Of a stretch of DNA of 64,000 nucleotides, positions 43,035 through 52,166 are shown in pieces. Both the position numbers and the translations under genes were made by a program. The notes under the pieces were generated by a model. The model saw only the letters and a list, made by a program, of their open reading frames with translations, was not told where the DNA came from and ran no database searches. The number at the start of each line of letters is the position of its first letter. Position 1 is the stretch's first letter. The DNA lies in NCBI RefSeq assembly GCF_001610835.1, contig NZ_CP011270.1:4482001-4546000 (forward strand). Reading direction: 5' to 3'. Origin of the DNA: Planctomyces sp. SH-PL14 (GTDB lineage Bacteria; Planctomycetota; Planctomycetia; Planctomycetales; Planctomycetaceae).

Positions 43035-44550
43035 CCAACGCCGTTAACCCCGGTTGAGGAGCTTGAGTCTCCTGGCCTGGTCGATCTGCTGGGACGTGGC
43101 GTTGGTGATCTTTGGCGATCCCGCCGGCCGCTCCTTCTTCCTCCGTGTGTAGTCCCGGCTGGCCTTGTTCTTCCGCTCATACGGGTCGGTGACGGATTCA
43201 CGCAGCATCGCGCACAGCGTCTGACCTCGAACAACGGGATGCCGGTAGTCCCGTATCAGTCGACGGAACGACCGCAAGACTCCCGCCATGCTGATTCGAG
43301 ACAGCGGAACCTGGGCCTTCGCCAGTTCCACTGCAACCGACAGTCCCATGCCCCACAGGCCGACCAGCGACCATTCGAGCTCGACCGCGGCATTCAGGGA
43401 GGACAGGCTGCGGAGTTTTCGTCGACCGAACGTCTGCTTCAGGGTTCGATAGAACAGTTCCACTCCCCAGCGTTTGCGGTACAGGTCCAGGACCGCCCGG
43501 TCGCTCAAGATCTTCGGGTCCCGGACGCTCGTGAGCAGAGAGATCGGAGATCTCGGTCCCTGGGCCACGATCAGCCGGAACACCAGAGGCGGATCGAGCC
43601 GTTTGGCGGCCTCGTCAGGCCAGACGTAGACGGTTCCTTGCGATTCCCGCACGAACCCCAGCTTCCGCAGAAGCTTGACGTTCGCTCCCACCCGAACCAG
43701 CAGATGCCGGCCGCTTCCCAGGACTTTCCGGGCGAAGTCATAGCCCACGAAGCCGGCGTCCGCCGTCATCAAGCTTCCCTCGGGCAGGTCCTGGAGCATC
43801 TGAAGGGCGTGTTCCCGCTCACTGCTGTCGGCGGGGCCGATCCGCCAGTCCCACGGAAGCCCCGTCCCGACATGGAACAAGGTCGTCAGCCACATCTGGG
43901 GAACGCGGGCCGCCTTGGCCCCGGCGGCTGTTCTCGTCCGTTGGCGGCGGTGGCGCCTCTTCCGGATCGATCTCTTGAACGACGGGGCATAGGCCGTCTC
44001 GTGGGACTGGGTGCGAGGGAGCTCCACTCGGCTGCCATCGACCCCGTAGACCACCAGACCGCAGGATTCCCACTGCCGGGGGAGCGTCTGGCGAATCCGC
44101 TTTCGGAGAGCCGTCGTGAGAAGATAGACCAGGGGAACGGTCCAGCGTCGGAGGAGCTTCATGAAGGCCTGGGACGACCCGGCCAGAGGGCCGTGATGGG
44201 GGAACAGATGCGCCATCAGCCTGTGGGTCGTGACAAACCGTTCCTGCAGTGTCTGCTCATCGGACCAGGCCCACAGAAGGGCGGCTCGAACCAACAGTGG
44301 TGGCGTCCACGTGCAGTCGTGCCGGAAGAGGATGGTCTTCCAGTCCGTCCCAGCCAGAAGCCATTGCAGAGCTTTCTCGAGATGCCGAGAATTGAGCGCA
44401 ACATCCGGAGACAGGTCTTGATGCGGCATCCCCGAATCCTTTCGGGAGGGCGAAGTGGGTGGGTTTCAGTGTGAGAACCGAAGCGTCTCCACAACGCCAT
44501 GTCGCATCAAGACTTTCTTTTTGAACACGAACCAGGGTTAACGGCGTTGG
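43035..44550 (-). mobile_element. IS4-type insertion sequence, copy 2
   Basis: 1516 bp, same terminal repeats as copy 1 and an identical transposase gene in the same orientation. Flanked by the 7-bp direct duplication GGGGCAC at 43028-43034 and 44551-44557. Relative to the repeat it lies in the opposite orientation from copies 1 and 3. Confidence 0.95.
43044..44429 (-). CDS. IS4-family DDE transposase (copy 2)
   Basis: 461 residues, identical in product to the genes at 7370-8755 and 60574-61959. All catalytic residues are intact (D131, D224, E324 with Y317, R320, K331). Its stop lies in the terminal repeat of the element, and AAAGGA precedes ATG 44429. Confidence 0.95.
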   Translation of the reverse strand: MPHQDLSPDVALNSRHLEKALQWLLAGTDWKTILFRHDCTWTPPLLVRAALLWAWSDEQTLQERFVTTHRLMAHLFPHHGPLAGSSQAFMKLLRRWTVPLVYLLTTALRKRIRQTLPRQWESCGLVVYGVDGSRVELPRTQSHETAYAPSFKRSIRKRRHRRQRTRTAAGAKAARVPQMWLTTLFHVGTGLPWDWRIGPADSSEREHALQMLQDLPEGSLMTADAGFVGYDFARKVLGSGRHLLVRVGANVKLLRKLGFVRESQGTVYVWPDEAAKRLDPPLVFRLIVAQGPRSPISLLTSVRDPKILSDRAVLDLYRKRWGVELFYRTLKQTFGRRKLRSLSSLNAAVELEWSLVGLWGMGLSVAVELAKAQVPLSRISMAGVLRSFRRLIRDYRHPVVRGQTLCAMLRESVTDPYERKNKASRDYTRRKKERPAGSPKITNATSQQIDQARRLKLLNRG

Positions 44551-44938
44551 GGGGCACCCCTTGCCGCCGGAGGCGCTTCCATGAGGAACCGTGGGACACA
44601 ACGCGCGTCTCCTTTGTGGACCGGCATTGAGGACTCCCTCCAACTAGACCGCTGGCTTTGCAGTCCCCACGTGTTGGTGAGGGGGCATACGACACGTCAT
44701 CCGCGCTTGGACACTCACTCCTTCAGACATCCCTCGACGGCCAGGCCTCCGGCGGGCAAGAGGGCCAAAGAAATAACACAGGCCCCCTTGCATCCCCCAC
44801 CAGGGGTGACCCCCTGGACCCCGGTATGAGGCACGATGGATCGTCCGTCGCCGCTGCGGACCATCGCCGCATTCGCATCACGGCCGCCTCCGGAATACAA
44901 CAGCATCTCGTGCTCCCCGAATCTCCGGAGACCGACCG

Positions 44939-46378
44939 ATGCGCTCGCTGCTCCTGCTGACGCTGTGCTTCCTGTGGCCCTCCTTACTGCTCGCGGCCCC
45001 GCGGCCGAACATCATCCTCATCATCACCGATGACCAGGGTTACGGCGACCTCGCCTGCCACGGCAACCCGCACGTCCATACGCCAAACATCGACCGACTC
45101 GCCTCAGAGAGCGTCCGGCTCACGAACTTTCACGTCAGCCCCACCTGCGCCCCGACCCGCTGCGCCCTCATGACCGGCCGGCACGAGTTCCGCTCCGGGG
45201 TCACGCACACGATCAATGAGCGGGAGCGGATGAGCCTCAAGGCCACCCCCTATCCCCAACTCCTCCAGAAGGCGGGCTACCGGGCCGGGATCTTCGGCAA
45301 GTGGCACCTCGGAGACCAGCCGGAGTACCAACCGGGGAAGCGGGGTTTCGACGAGGTCTTCATCCACGGCGCGGGAGGGATCGGCCAGACCTATCCCGGC
45401 AGCTGCGGAGACGCCCCCGGCAACTCCTACTTCAGCCCGGCCATCCTCCACAACGGCACGTTCGAGAAGACCAAGGGCTACTGCACCGACGTCTTCTTCA
45501 GCGAAGCCCTGAACTGGATCGACCGGCAGCGGTCGCAGGGCCCGTTCTACTGCCACATCGCCACGAATGCGCCGCATGGCCCGCTCGACTGCCCCGAGGA
45601 GTACCAGAAGCGCTATCCGGATCTCGCTCCGGACCTGGCCAAGTTCTACGGGATGATTACGAACATCGACGACAACGTCGGCCGGCTGATGGCGAAGCTC
45701 ACCGAGTGGAAGATGGACGAGAACACCCTCGTGATCTTCATGACCGACAACGGCGGGACCGTCGGCGTCAAGGACTTCAACGCCGGCATGCGGGGGCAGA
45801 AGGTGACGCCGTGGGAAGGGGGGATCCGGGTCCCTTCTTTCTGGCGGTGGAAGGGGACGTGGGGGCCGAAGGAGGTCCCCGAGCTGACCGCGCACCTCGA
45901 CTACTTCCGGACCTTCTGCGATCTCGCGGGCGCCTCGATCCCGGAAGACGTGGCGGGACGGCTCGACGGCCGCAGCCTGATCCCTCTGCTCTCGCAGCCG
46001 AAGGCCGACTGGCCCGACCGGACGCTCGTGGCCCACATGGGGCGGTGGGAGCGGGGCAAGGTCGAGGAGGCGAAGTATGCGAACTGCAGCATCCGCAACG
46101 CGCGGTACTCGCTCGTCAGTGTTCCGGCCAAGCCCCGCCAGCCGGCGACGACTCCGATGTGGCAGTTGTTCGACCTCCAGGCCGACCCGGGGCAGAAGAC
46201 CAACATTGCCGAGAGCGAGCCGAAGGTCGTGGAGTCACTCAGCGGTGCCTATGACGCGTGGTGGACTTCGATTCTTCCGGAGCTTTCGAACGAGGACGCG
46301 CCGGTGACGGGGACGAACACGTTTCATGACCTGTATTGGAAGCAGTTTCCAGACGAGCGCCCCCGAGACGCGAAGTAA
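44939..46378 (+). CDS. Secreted arylsulfatase
   Basis: A 479-residue exported sulfatase with a signal peptide (LLLLTLCFLWPSLLLAA). Metal-binding IIITDDQGYGDLACHG is near residue 28 and the active-site C-A-P-T-R lies in PTCAPTRCALMTGRHEF near residue 64, with the Cys converted to formylglycine. GKWHLGDQPEY near 120 gives the catalytic Lys and His, and MTDNGGTVGV near 263 the Asp-Asn pair. It belongs to the main FGly arylsulfatase group, a different branch from the sulfatase at 27126. Expected to release sulfate from polysaccharides outside the cytoplasm. Monocistronic between repeats H and I. Confidence 0.92.
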   Translation: MRSLLLLTLCFLWPSLLLAAPRPNIILIITDDQGYGDLACHGNPHVHTPNIDRLASESVRLTNFHVSPTCAPTRCALMTGRHEFRSGVTHTINERERMSLKATPYPQLLQKAGYRAGIFGKWHLGDQPEYQPGKRGFDEVFIHGAGGIGQTYPGSCGDAPGNSYFSPAILHNGTFEKTKGYCTDVFFSEALNWIDRQRSQGPFYCHIATNAPHGPLDCPEEYQKRYPDLAPDLAKFYGMITNIDDNVGRLMAKLTEWKMDENTLVIFMTDNGGTVGVKDFNAGMRGQKVTPWEGGIRVPSFWRWKGTWGPKEVPELTAHLDYFRTFCDLAGASIPEDVAGRLDGRSLIPLLSQPKADWPDRTLVAHMGRWERGKVEEAKYANCSIRNARYSLVSVPAKPRQPATTPMWQLFDLQADPGQKTNIAESEPKVVESLSGAYDAWWTSILPELSNEDAPVTGTNTFHDLYWKQFPDERPRDAK

Positions 46379-46391
46379 TGATGTCAGCCAA

Positions 46392-46709
46392 CCGGGGGTC
46401 CAGGGGGTAACCCCTGGTGGGGAGTGCAGAGGGGCAACGCCCCTTTGCCCGCCGGAGGCCTGGCCGTCGAGAGATGTCTGAAAGAGTACGTGTCCAAACG
46501 CGGACACGGTGCCGTATGCCCCCTCACCAACCCGCGAGGATTGCAAAGCGAGCGGGGAGTCCTCAACGCTGGTACCACAAAGGGGACATCCGTTGCTTAC
46601 CACGGTTCCTCACAGGAGTGCCTCCGGCGGCAAGGGGGTGAGACCCCCTTGACCCCAGGCTGCCGTAGCATGCTGGGTTTGAGCTATGGGAGTCGTGCCG
46701 GCAAGGACG
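46392..46709 (+). repeat. Hairpin repeat copy I
   Basis: A full forward copy from CCGGGGGTCC to CCGGCAAGGACG. Hairpin B is CAAGGGGGTGAGACCCCCTTG, hairpin A standard. It lies between the convergent arylsulfatase and kinase genes, 14 bp after the sulfatase stop. Confidence 0.92.
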
Positions 46710-46736
46710 AGGTTTGAGCAGCGAATCCATCCCGGG

Positions 46737-48479
46737 TCAGCAGACCATCTCGCAGACTTCCGCGTCGAGCGCCTTCTTCTCCGGGCAGCCGCAGTCGGTC
46801 CACCACAGGTCCGCCTTGTCCCGCGACCATTGCCCCGCGTCGCCGCACAGCGCCAAGGCATCCCGCAGTTCGGAGGCCGACTGCAGCCGATCGTCCGGCC
46901 GCTTCTCAAGACACTTGAGAACCACTGCCTCCAGATCCGCCGGGACTTCCAGGTCTGGAACCGAGAGGGGCGGGACCGGCTGCTGGGCGTGAGCCAGGAT
47001 CACCTTGATCGGCGTGTCGGCATCGAACGGCACCCGCCCGGAGAGCAGGTAGTACGCCGCGATCCCCAGTGAGTAAATGTCGCTGCGGGCATCCGGTGTA
47101 TCGCCCGAAGCCTGCTCCGGCGACATGAAGAGCGGCGAACCCGTGATCAGCCCCTCCTGCGTCAGCCCCAGGTCGGTCGCCTTGGAGAACTGATCGCGGA
47201 CGAGACCGAAGTCCAGGAGCTTGGCCACATCGTGCACGCCGCCGCGGTACGCGGAGAAAATGTTGGCGGGCTTGATGTCGCGATGAACCATCCCGTGCTG
47301 ATGCGCCTCCTGCAGCGCGTCGCACACCTGCGTCAGCAGATGAATCACGCGGGCCGGCTCAAGCGGTCCATGCCGCTCGACAATCTGCTGCAGGTTCATC
47401 CCCGGCAGGTATTCCATGACGTAGTAGAAGATCCCATCCGCCGTCCGGCCGTAGTCGTAGATCTCGATCGTGTTCCAGTGCGTGAGCCGCGCGGTCGCCT
47501 GGACCTCCCGCTCGAAGCGGGCCAGCGCCTGCGGATCTCCCGCCTTCGAGGCGGCGATGAGCTTGATGGCGCACGGCCGGCGGAGGAGGACATGCTCCGC
47601 CAGATGGACCTCTCCCATCCCTCCTTTGCCGAGCAGCTTCTTCAGCCGGTACTGCCCGATCTGGCGGGCCTCGTAGGCTTCCCGCCGCAGCAGGCCGATC
47701 GTCCGCACTCCCCACACCGCGACCCCGGCGCTGAACACGATCGCCAGCGACTGGTTGGCGAGGACGGAGACGAAGATCGGCTGCTCGGTGAGGACGCGGG
47801 CGACTTCGGGACGGAGCAGCGAAGGGAGCCATGTCGCCAGGACCGCGAGCCCGGTGATCGGCCCGAGGATCTGGACCGCCCGCTGCCAGGTGGTCGGGAT
47901 GTAGAGGGCGTAGATGAAGATCAGGACGATCCAGGGGTGGACCGGGTTGATCAGAAAGCCGAGCGGCGCGGTCTCGATCTGGGCGACGTTCGTATTGAAG
48001 AAGAACTCGAACGTCGTCGAGGCGAAGATCAGGAACTCGACGACCCGGAGGGAGGCGATGGCGTGTGTGCAGCGGACGCACAGTCGCCAGGCGATCAGCA
48101 TCAGGAGCATCGTCACTCCCAGATGCGTCCACCACTGGGCGCGGTGCCACATCGTCGTCAGACCGTCGACGTCGAACAGGCCGAGGACGGTGAAGACGAT
48201 AAAGCCGACCGAGAGCACGAGGGCGACGTTCCGGAGCCGGCTGGCGAGGAGGGAGCTCATCTCCCCGGTCAGTCCGGGCGTGGTTCCGGCGATGATCTGG
48301 ACGGCGGCCCGTTGAGCGACGGGGGTTGGCGCGAGTGGCGACGCCATCAGCTGGGTCGCTTCATACGCGGAGGAGAGAGGGGGCATGATGACGAGGTCGG
48401 GGGCCGTTGTCGGTCGCAAGGCAGTGTGGCCGTGGGCAGCACGGCATCGCCGCAGGAACGCTCGGATTTCGCCAATCAT
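46737..48479 (-). CDS. Membrane Ser/Thr protein kinase with C-terminal kinase domain
   Basis: A 580-residue kinase of unusual topology. Residues about 80-270 contain five to six hydrophobic helices (LVLSVGFIVFTVLGLF, MLLMLIAWRL, IVLIFIYALYIPTTW, LAIVFSAGVAVWGV). The kinase domain follows at about 275-535: P-loop GKGGMGEVHLAEH, Lys in AIKLI, catalytic HRDIKPANI near 401, DFG near 421 and SPEQASGDTPDARSD. The tail after the kinase is Cys-rich (WWTDCGCPEKK, EVCEMVC) and could bind metal or form disulfides. Most bacterial kinases have the kinase first and the membrane helix after it, so this order is reversed. No SD decides between start codons 48479 and 48386. Confidence 0.88.
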   Translation of the reverse strand: MIGEIRAFLRRCRAAHGHTALRPTTAPDLVIMPPLSSAYEATQLMASPLAPTPVAQRAAVQIIAGTTPGLTGEMSSLLASRLRNVALVLSVGFIVFTVLGLFDVDGLTTMWHRAQWWTHLGVTMLLMLIAWRLCVRCTHAIASLRVVEFLIFASTTFEFFFNTNVAQIETAPLGFLINPVHPWIVLIFIYALYIPTTWQRAVQILGPITGLAVLATWLPSLLRPEVARVLTEQPIFVSVLANQSLAIVFSAGVAVWGVRTIGLLRREAYEARQIGQYRLKKLLGKGGMGEVHLAEHVLLRRPCAIKLIAASKAGDPQALARFEREVQATARLTHWNTIEIYDYGRTADGIFYYVMEYLPGMNLQQIVERHGPLEPARVIHLLTQVCDALQEAHQHGMVHRDIKPANIFSAYRGGVHDVAKLLDFGLVRDQFSKATDLGLTQEGLITGSPLFMSPEQASGDTPDARSDIYSLGIAAYYLLSGRVPFDADTPIKVILAHAQQPVPPLSVPDLEVPADLEAVVLKCLEKRPDDRLQSASELRDALALCGDAGQWSRDKADLWWTDCGCPEKKALDAEVCEMVC

Positions 48480-48611
48480 AGTCTCGGCAGCGGCGAATCG
48501 AGAGTCTTGTAGCAGCTTTGTTCATCGCAAAGTGTTGTGGGGCAACGAGCCCAAGGCGTTCGCCCGAAGCCGGGAGACACTTCTGCCCGGGACATCTGCT
48601 GGCCCGAACCG

Positions 48612-48731
48612 CGTCCTTGCCGGCGCAGCGATGCCACCTCAAACCCAACCTGCTACGGCAGCCGGGGTCAAGGGGCCAGAAAAACAACACAGGCCCCTCT
48701 GCACTCCCCACCAGGGTGCCCCTGGACCCGG
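48612..48731 (-). repeat. Hairpin repeat copy J, deletion derivative
   Basis: Only 120 bp. The outer tail of the repeat leads into the long-loop hairpin (GGGGCCAGAAAAACAACACAGG) and passes directly to the CCCCTCTGCACTCCCC end that normally belongs to hairpin A. The middle, about 200 bp, is missing. The junction is what recombination between the same long loop in hairpins B and A would leave. Confidence 0.9.
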
Positions 48732-48761
48732 ATGGGGGCGATGTCAGGCCGGCCGCGGCAA

Positions 48762-50021
48762 TCACTTTCCGATACAGATCAGCGACTTTTGACCGCGAAG
48801 AACGAGCGCACCATCCACAACCGCCGGCGTGGCATTCGTCGCATCCCCCACATCGTTCCGCGCGAGCTCGACATATCCCGCCGACTGCGGCTCAAACACA
48901 ACCGTCTTGCCGTTCTGAGCCGTCGCGTACGCCCTCCCTTCCGCCAGGACCATCGAGCTCCAGTAGTTCCCCCCGGCTCCCCGGTCCTGCCACAGGACCT
49001 TTCCACTCCGGGGATCCAGGCACTCAATCGTCCCCGGGCCGGCGTTGGGCCGGTAGACGTGCTCGCCAACGACCAGCCCCGTCCCGATGCTCTGCGGGCT
49101 CTTCTCCGTCCGCCACAGACGGGCCGTGTCCGTCATGTCCCCCGTACCGCCCAGCGTGAAAGCCATCGCCGGCCCGCTGAACCCGCCGGTCATGAAACAC
49201 AGGTTCCCCACGATCAGCGGCGAGGAATAGGCAAGGTCCCCCCCGCCATGCCGCAGCCCGGAACACCACCACAGCGCCTTGCCGTCCCGCGGGTCATACC
49301 CCACGACGCGGGTCGGCATCGCCACGATCAACTGGTCCTGCCCGCCAACCTTGGCCACGACCGGCGTGGCCCATGAGCCAAAGTACCGCCGGTCGGGCGT
49401 GTTGCTCCCGTCCCCTTCGACCGGCTCCTCCGTCTGCCAGATCGTCTCACCGGACTGGAGATCGAGAGCCGCCACGAAGACCCGTTTTCCTGGTCCCGAG
49501 TGCAGGATCACGCGTCCCCCGTGGAGAATCGGGGAGGTCCCGTATCCCCAGATGTGACGGAACTCGCCGAAGTCCCGCGTCCAGCGCTTCTCGCCGCTGA
49601 GGGCATAGGCATGAAGTCCGCCGGTGGCGTGCCACACGACCACCGTCTGGCCGTCCGCAACGGGCGTGGTTCCAGCGTGCGGGTTGGTCTTGTGCGTCGG
49701 CATCTCGCGGTCGATCTCGACCGTCTGTTTCCATTCGAGCGACCCGTCGAGCAGGCGGTGGCAGATCAGGCTCAACCGCTTGCCGGCGGGGTCTTCGGCA
49801 CTCGTGACGAAGACGCGGTCTCCCACCACGATGGCGCTGCCGTTGCCCGGCTGCGGGAGGGGCACTTTCCAGCGGATGTTTTCGTCGGGGCCCCACTTCA
49901 GCGGGACACGGGCGGCGTCGGCGGTCCCGTCCCCCCGCGGTCCCCGGAAGGCGGGCCAGTCGTCGGCAAGGGCCGGAATCGCCGTCGCGAGACAGGCCAG
50001 GATCGCCAGCCCGTGCCGCAT
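48762..50021 (-). CDS. Secreted PQQ-type beta-propeller protein
   Basis: A 419-residue exported propeller. The ATG at about 50021 starts the signal peptide (LAILACLATAIPALADD) followed by the planctomycete PQQ-like start WPAFRGPRGDG; the frame upstream to 50192 is not supported. Blade motifs of the type A-x-D-x-x-x-G-x-x-x-W recur (AALDLQSGETIWQTE, YDPRDGKALWW, LDPRSGKVLWQ). No catalytic residues of PQQ dehydrogenases or transmembrane parts are evident, so it is probably a binding or scaffolding protein rather than an enzyme, similar in kind to the 62305 gene. It ends 31 bp from the truncated repeat copy J. Confidence 0.85.
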   Translation of the reverse strand: MRHGLAILACLATAIPALADDWPAFRGPRGDGTADAARVPLKWGPDENIRWKVPLPQPGNGSAIVVGDRVFVTSAEDPAGKRLSLICHRLLDGSLEWKQTVEIDREMPTHKTNPHAGTTPVADGQTVVVWHATGGLHAYALSGEKRWTRDFGEFRHIWGYGTSPILHGGRVILHSGPGKRVFVAALDLQSGETIWQTEEPVEGDGSNTPDRRYFGSWATPVVAKVGGQDQLIVAMPTRVVGYDPRDGKALWWCSGLRHGGGDLAYSSPLIVGNLCFMTGGFSGPAMAFTLGGTGDMTDTARLWRTEKSPQSIGTGLVVGEHVYRPNAGPGTIECLDPRSGKVLWQDRGAGGNYWSSMVLAEGRAYATAQNGKTVVFEPQSAGYVELARNDVGDATNATPAVVDGALVLRGQKSLICIGK

Positions 50022-50269
50022 GCGGCGGACGATCGATGTTCGAGGTGAAAGGTCGTCGGAAACGCCGGTCCGCATGGTGCCGTCCCCTCTGTCGTCGAAG
50101 ATATGGCCCGCCAACGCTCCTCCTTTGCGAAGTATGGGCTTGCGGCTGGCGAACTTTCCAGATCGGGGGGCCCGCCCAGTGACCGACTGCACCCGACGGG
50201 AGCGGGGACTATGCTGTGACGAGCGACACCGGACCTCCGACCGACCTCGTCCAAGGCTCCTCTCTCCTG

Positions 50270-51673
50270 ATGTCTTCCCCTCCTTCGATCCCTCGGTCGG
50301 CCCGAGAGGCCACGGCCCACGCGGAGGGAGCGGGGCCGGGAGTCGGACTGGTCGTCCTATCGGTCCTTGATGCCGCCAAACTCGCGCTGGTGCTTCTCTC
50401 GGGGTTGGGGCAGCCTTGGCCGGACTCGGTCGGTTACTGGTCCCTCGGTCGGGACGTCGCCGCGGGGGACCTGGCCCTGTGGGGCGCGGCGGTCGGCTAT
50501 CGCACCCCCGGGTATCCGTGGTTCCTGGGAGGACTGCAGTGGGCCCTGGGCGACCGGGCCCTGCTGGCGACTGCGATCTTCCAGCAGGGATGCGTGTGGC
50601 TCACCCACCTGATCGTCGTGCTCTGGACCTGGCGGCTTTCCGGATCGCGACGAGGGGCGCAGATTGCCTATGCGCTCTGCGTCTGTTCGACGGCCCGGCC
50701 CCTGTACGCCAACTGGATTCTGACGGAAACGCTGGCGACCTTCATCCTCGTCGGGGTGTCATTCCTGCTCTCATCGACCGGGAGCGCCGCGCGGCTCCGG
50801 TCCATGCTGCTGGTGGGGCTCCTGGCCGGGATCGGGGTCCTGATCCGTCCTTCGCTGATCGTGCTGCCGATTGCCGTCCTGGCGGCGGGAGTCTGGCAGG
50901 CTCGAAGCCTGTCCGGGTCGCGAAGTCGCGCCGCCACGATCATTGGTCCGGTTCTCCTGGCGCTTCTGATCGTGGTTCCGTGGGCCGGGCGAAACAAGGT
51001 CCTCTTCGGCCGCTGGGCGCTCGTGACTTTCGCGGGGCGGGAACTCTGGACAGCCAACTTCAGCCCGTGGCCCGGAGCGGGGCTGGCAATACCGGAAGAC
51101 GGCCCGGGAGGGGAGCTGCGCGACCGCATCGCGGCGGAACCGGCGATCGATCTCCGTCACAACTGGAGCGTGGCGAAAGCCCTGGCGGCCTCGGGGCTCA
51201 ATGATGCGGAGCTCGACCGTCTCATGGAGCGGACGACATGGCAGGCGATCCTCCGCCAGCCAAACCGCGCGGCGTTCTACGGGGCGGCGCGGTGTCTCAC
51301 GTTCTGGTATTGCCGGGAGTTCGCCCCTCCGACGAACGAGATCGGCCGATTCCCATCAGGAACGACGATGCCGATCCCCTCCAGCACCCGGGAAACGGTT
51401 CTCGCCTGGACGCCTGAGCGTCGGCAATGGTTCGTCGTGGCGGCGGGGGCGATCAGCGGATTGTGTGTCCTGCTGCTGATCCGGGATCCGGCGACGCGCT
51501 GGAACGGTCTCCTGCTGGCGGGGCTCTGCGGAGGGACGACCCTCCTGACCGCCGGCTTGGAGATCCCGACCTACCGCTATCGCCTGCCGCTGGAACCGCT
51601 CCTTATCGTCGCCGTCGCGACCGCAGCGTCTCGATTCCTCCACACGCCGACGGACGAACCCGCCGGAGGATGA
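50270..51673 (+). CDS. Integral membrane protein, GT39/ArnT-like glycosyltransferase candidate
   Basis: A protein of about 467 residues; ATG 50270 is used, but GTG 50216 is also in frame and neither has a strong SD. Ten or more hydrophobic helices are visible (LVVLSVLDAAKLALVLLSG, LLVGLLAGIGVLIRPSLIVL, IIGPVLLALLIVVPWAG). DSVGYWSLGRDVAAGDLALW near residue 55 and GYRTPGYPWFLGGLQ just after resemble the first luminal loop of dolichol/undecaprenyl-phosphate-mannose-type transferases, where an Asp is catalytic. VLIRPSLIVLPIAVLA is typical of this superfamily. It would move a lipid-linked sugar onto a surface acceptor. Confidence 0.65.
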   Translation: MSSPPSIPRSAREATAHAEGAGPGVGLVVLSVLDAAKLALVLLSGLGQPWPDSVGYWSLGRDVAAGDLALWGAAVGYRTPGYPWFLGGLQWALGDRALLATAIFQQGCVWLTHLIVVLWTWRLSGSRRGAQIAYALCVCSTARPLYANWILTETLATFILVGVSFLLSSTGSAARLRSMLLVGLLAGIGVLIRPSLIVLPIAVLAAGVWQARSLSGSRSRAATIIGPVLLALLIVVPWAGRNKVLFGRWALVTFAGRELWTANFSPWPGAGLAIPEDGPGGELRDRIAAEPAIDLRHNWSVAKALAASGLNDAELDRLMERTTWQAILRQPNRAAFYGAARCLTFWYCREFAPPTNEIGRFPSGTTMPIPSSTRETVLAWTPERRQWFVVAAGAISGLCVLLLIRDPATRWNGLLLAGLCGGTTLLTAGLEIPTYRYRLPLEPLLIVAVATAASRFLHTPTDEPAGG

Positions 51674-51679
51674 TGTCGC

Positions 51680-51973
51680 TCAGGCTTCCTGACGCACGCG
51701 GGCCGGCCGCGGCGAGCTGTTGACGCGGGCCGGCTCCAGGTCGTCTTCGGCGGTCGACATCCCGAGGGCCTCGTAGGTCATGCAGTGACCGGTCATTCCG
51801 CGGTAGAGAAGCCCGCCTCCAACCGCCAGCGTGAGGATGTTCCAGGATCGGGCGAACAGCAGGCTGCTTGCCAGGAGTCCGCCGCCGATCAGAAGGGAAA
51901 GCTGCTGCTCGTGCTGGCTGATGTTCCGGTGACAGGCGGAACCGCATTCGGAGGAAGTGTTTTGAGATGCCAT
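51680..51973 (-). CDS. DUF2892/YgaP-like small membrane protein
   Basis: A 97-residue protein; GAGG five bases before ATG 51973 favours it over the ATG three bases upstream. After a Cys-bearing head (TSSECGSACHRNISQHEQQ) come two membrane helices (LSLLIGGGLLASSLLFA and LTLAVGGGLLYRGMTG). The second ends in GMTGHCMTYEALG, the DUF2892 signature where Gly-x-x-Gly-x-Cys follows the second helix. This family is a standalone version of the membrane part of rhodanese YgaP. It converges on the GT39-like gene with only 6 bp between stops. Role unknown. Confidence 0.75.
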   Translation of the reverse strand: MASQNTSSECGSACHRNISQHEQQLSLLIGGGLLASSLLFARSWNILTLAVGGGLLYRGMTGHCMTYEALGMSTAEDDLEPARVNSSPRPARVRQEA

Positions 51974-52166
51974 CATGTCCTCGATTCTTGCAGAGATAGA
52001 TTCGGTGAGGGTGGAGCGGGCAAACTGTGTGCCCCGGACGAAGGAAGGTGATCCCTGGAAGGCCGGATGTTGTTGAACCGAGTGGTTCGACGGTGGTAGA
52101 GTCGGGCGCGGATCGGTGTCGGCTTTGGGCATCGTGGATCGTGAGGGCAGGGGACGAGGTGACGGA

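Larger units (their letters stand above)
42966..44824 (-). repeat. Hairpin repeat copy H, split by IS copy 2
   Basis: A reverse copy with IS copy 2 at the tip of hairpin B. Hairpin A has a long loop variant GGGCCAAAGAAATAACACAG, related to the 18-base loop of copies F, J and M. It begins about 50 bp after the rpsP terminator. Confidence 0.9.
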
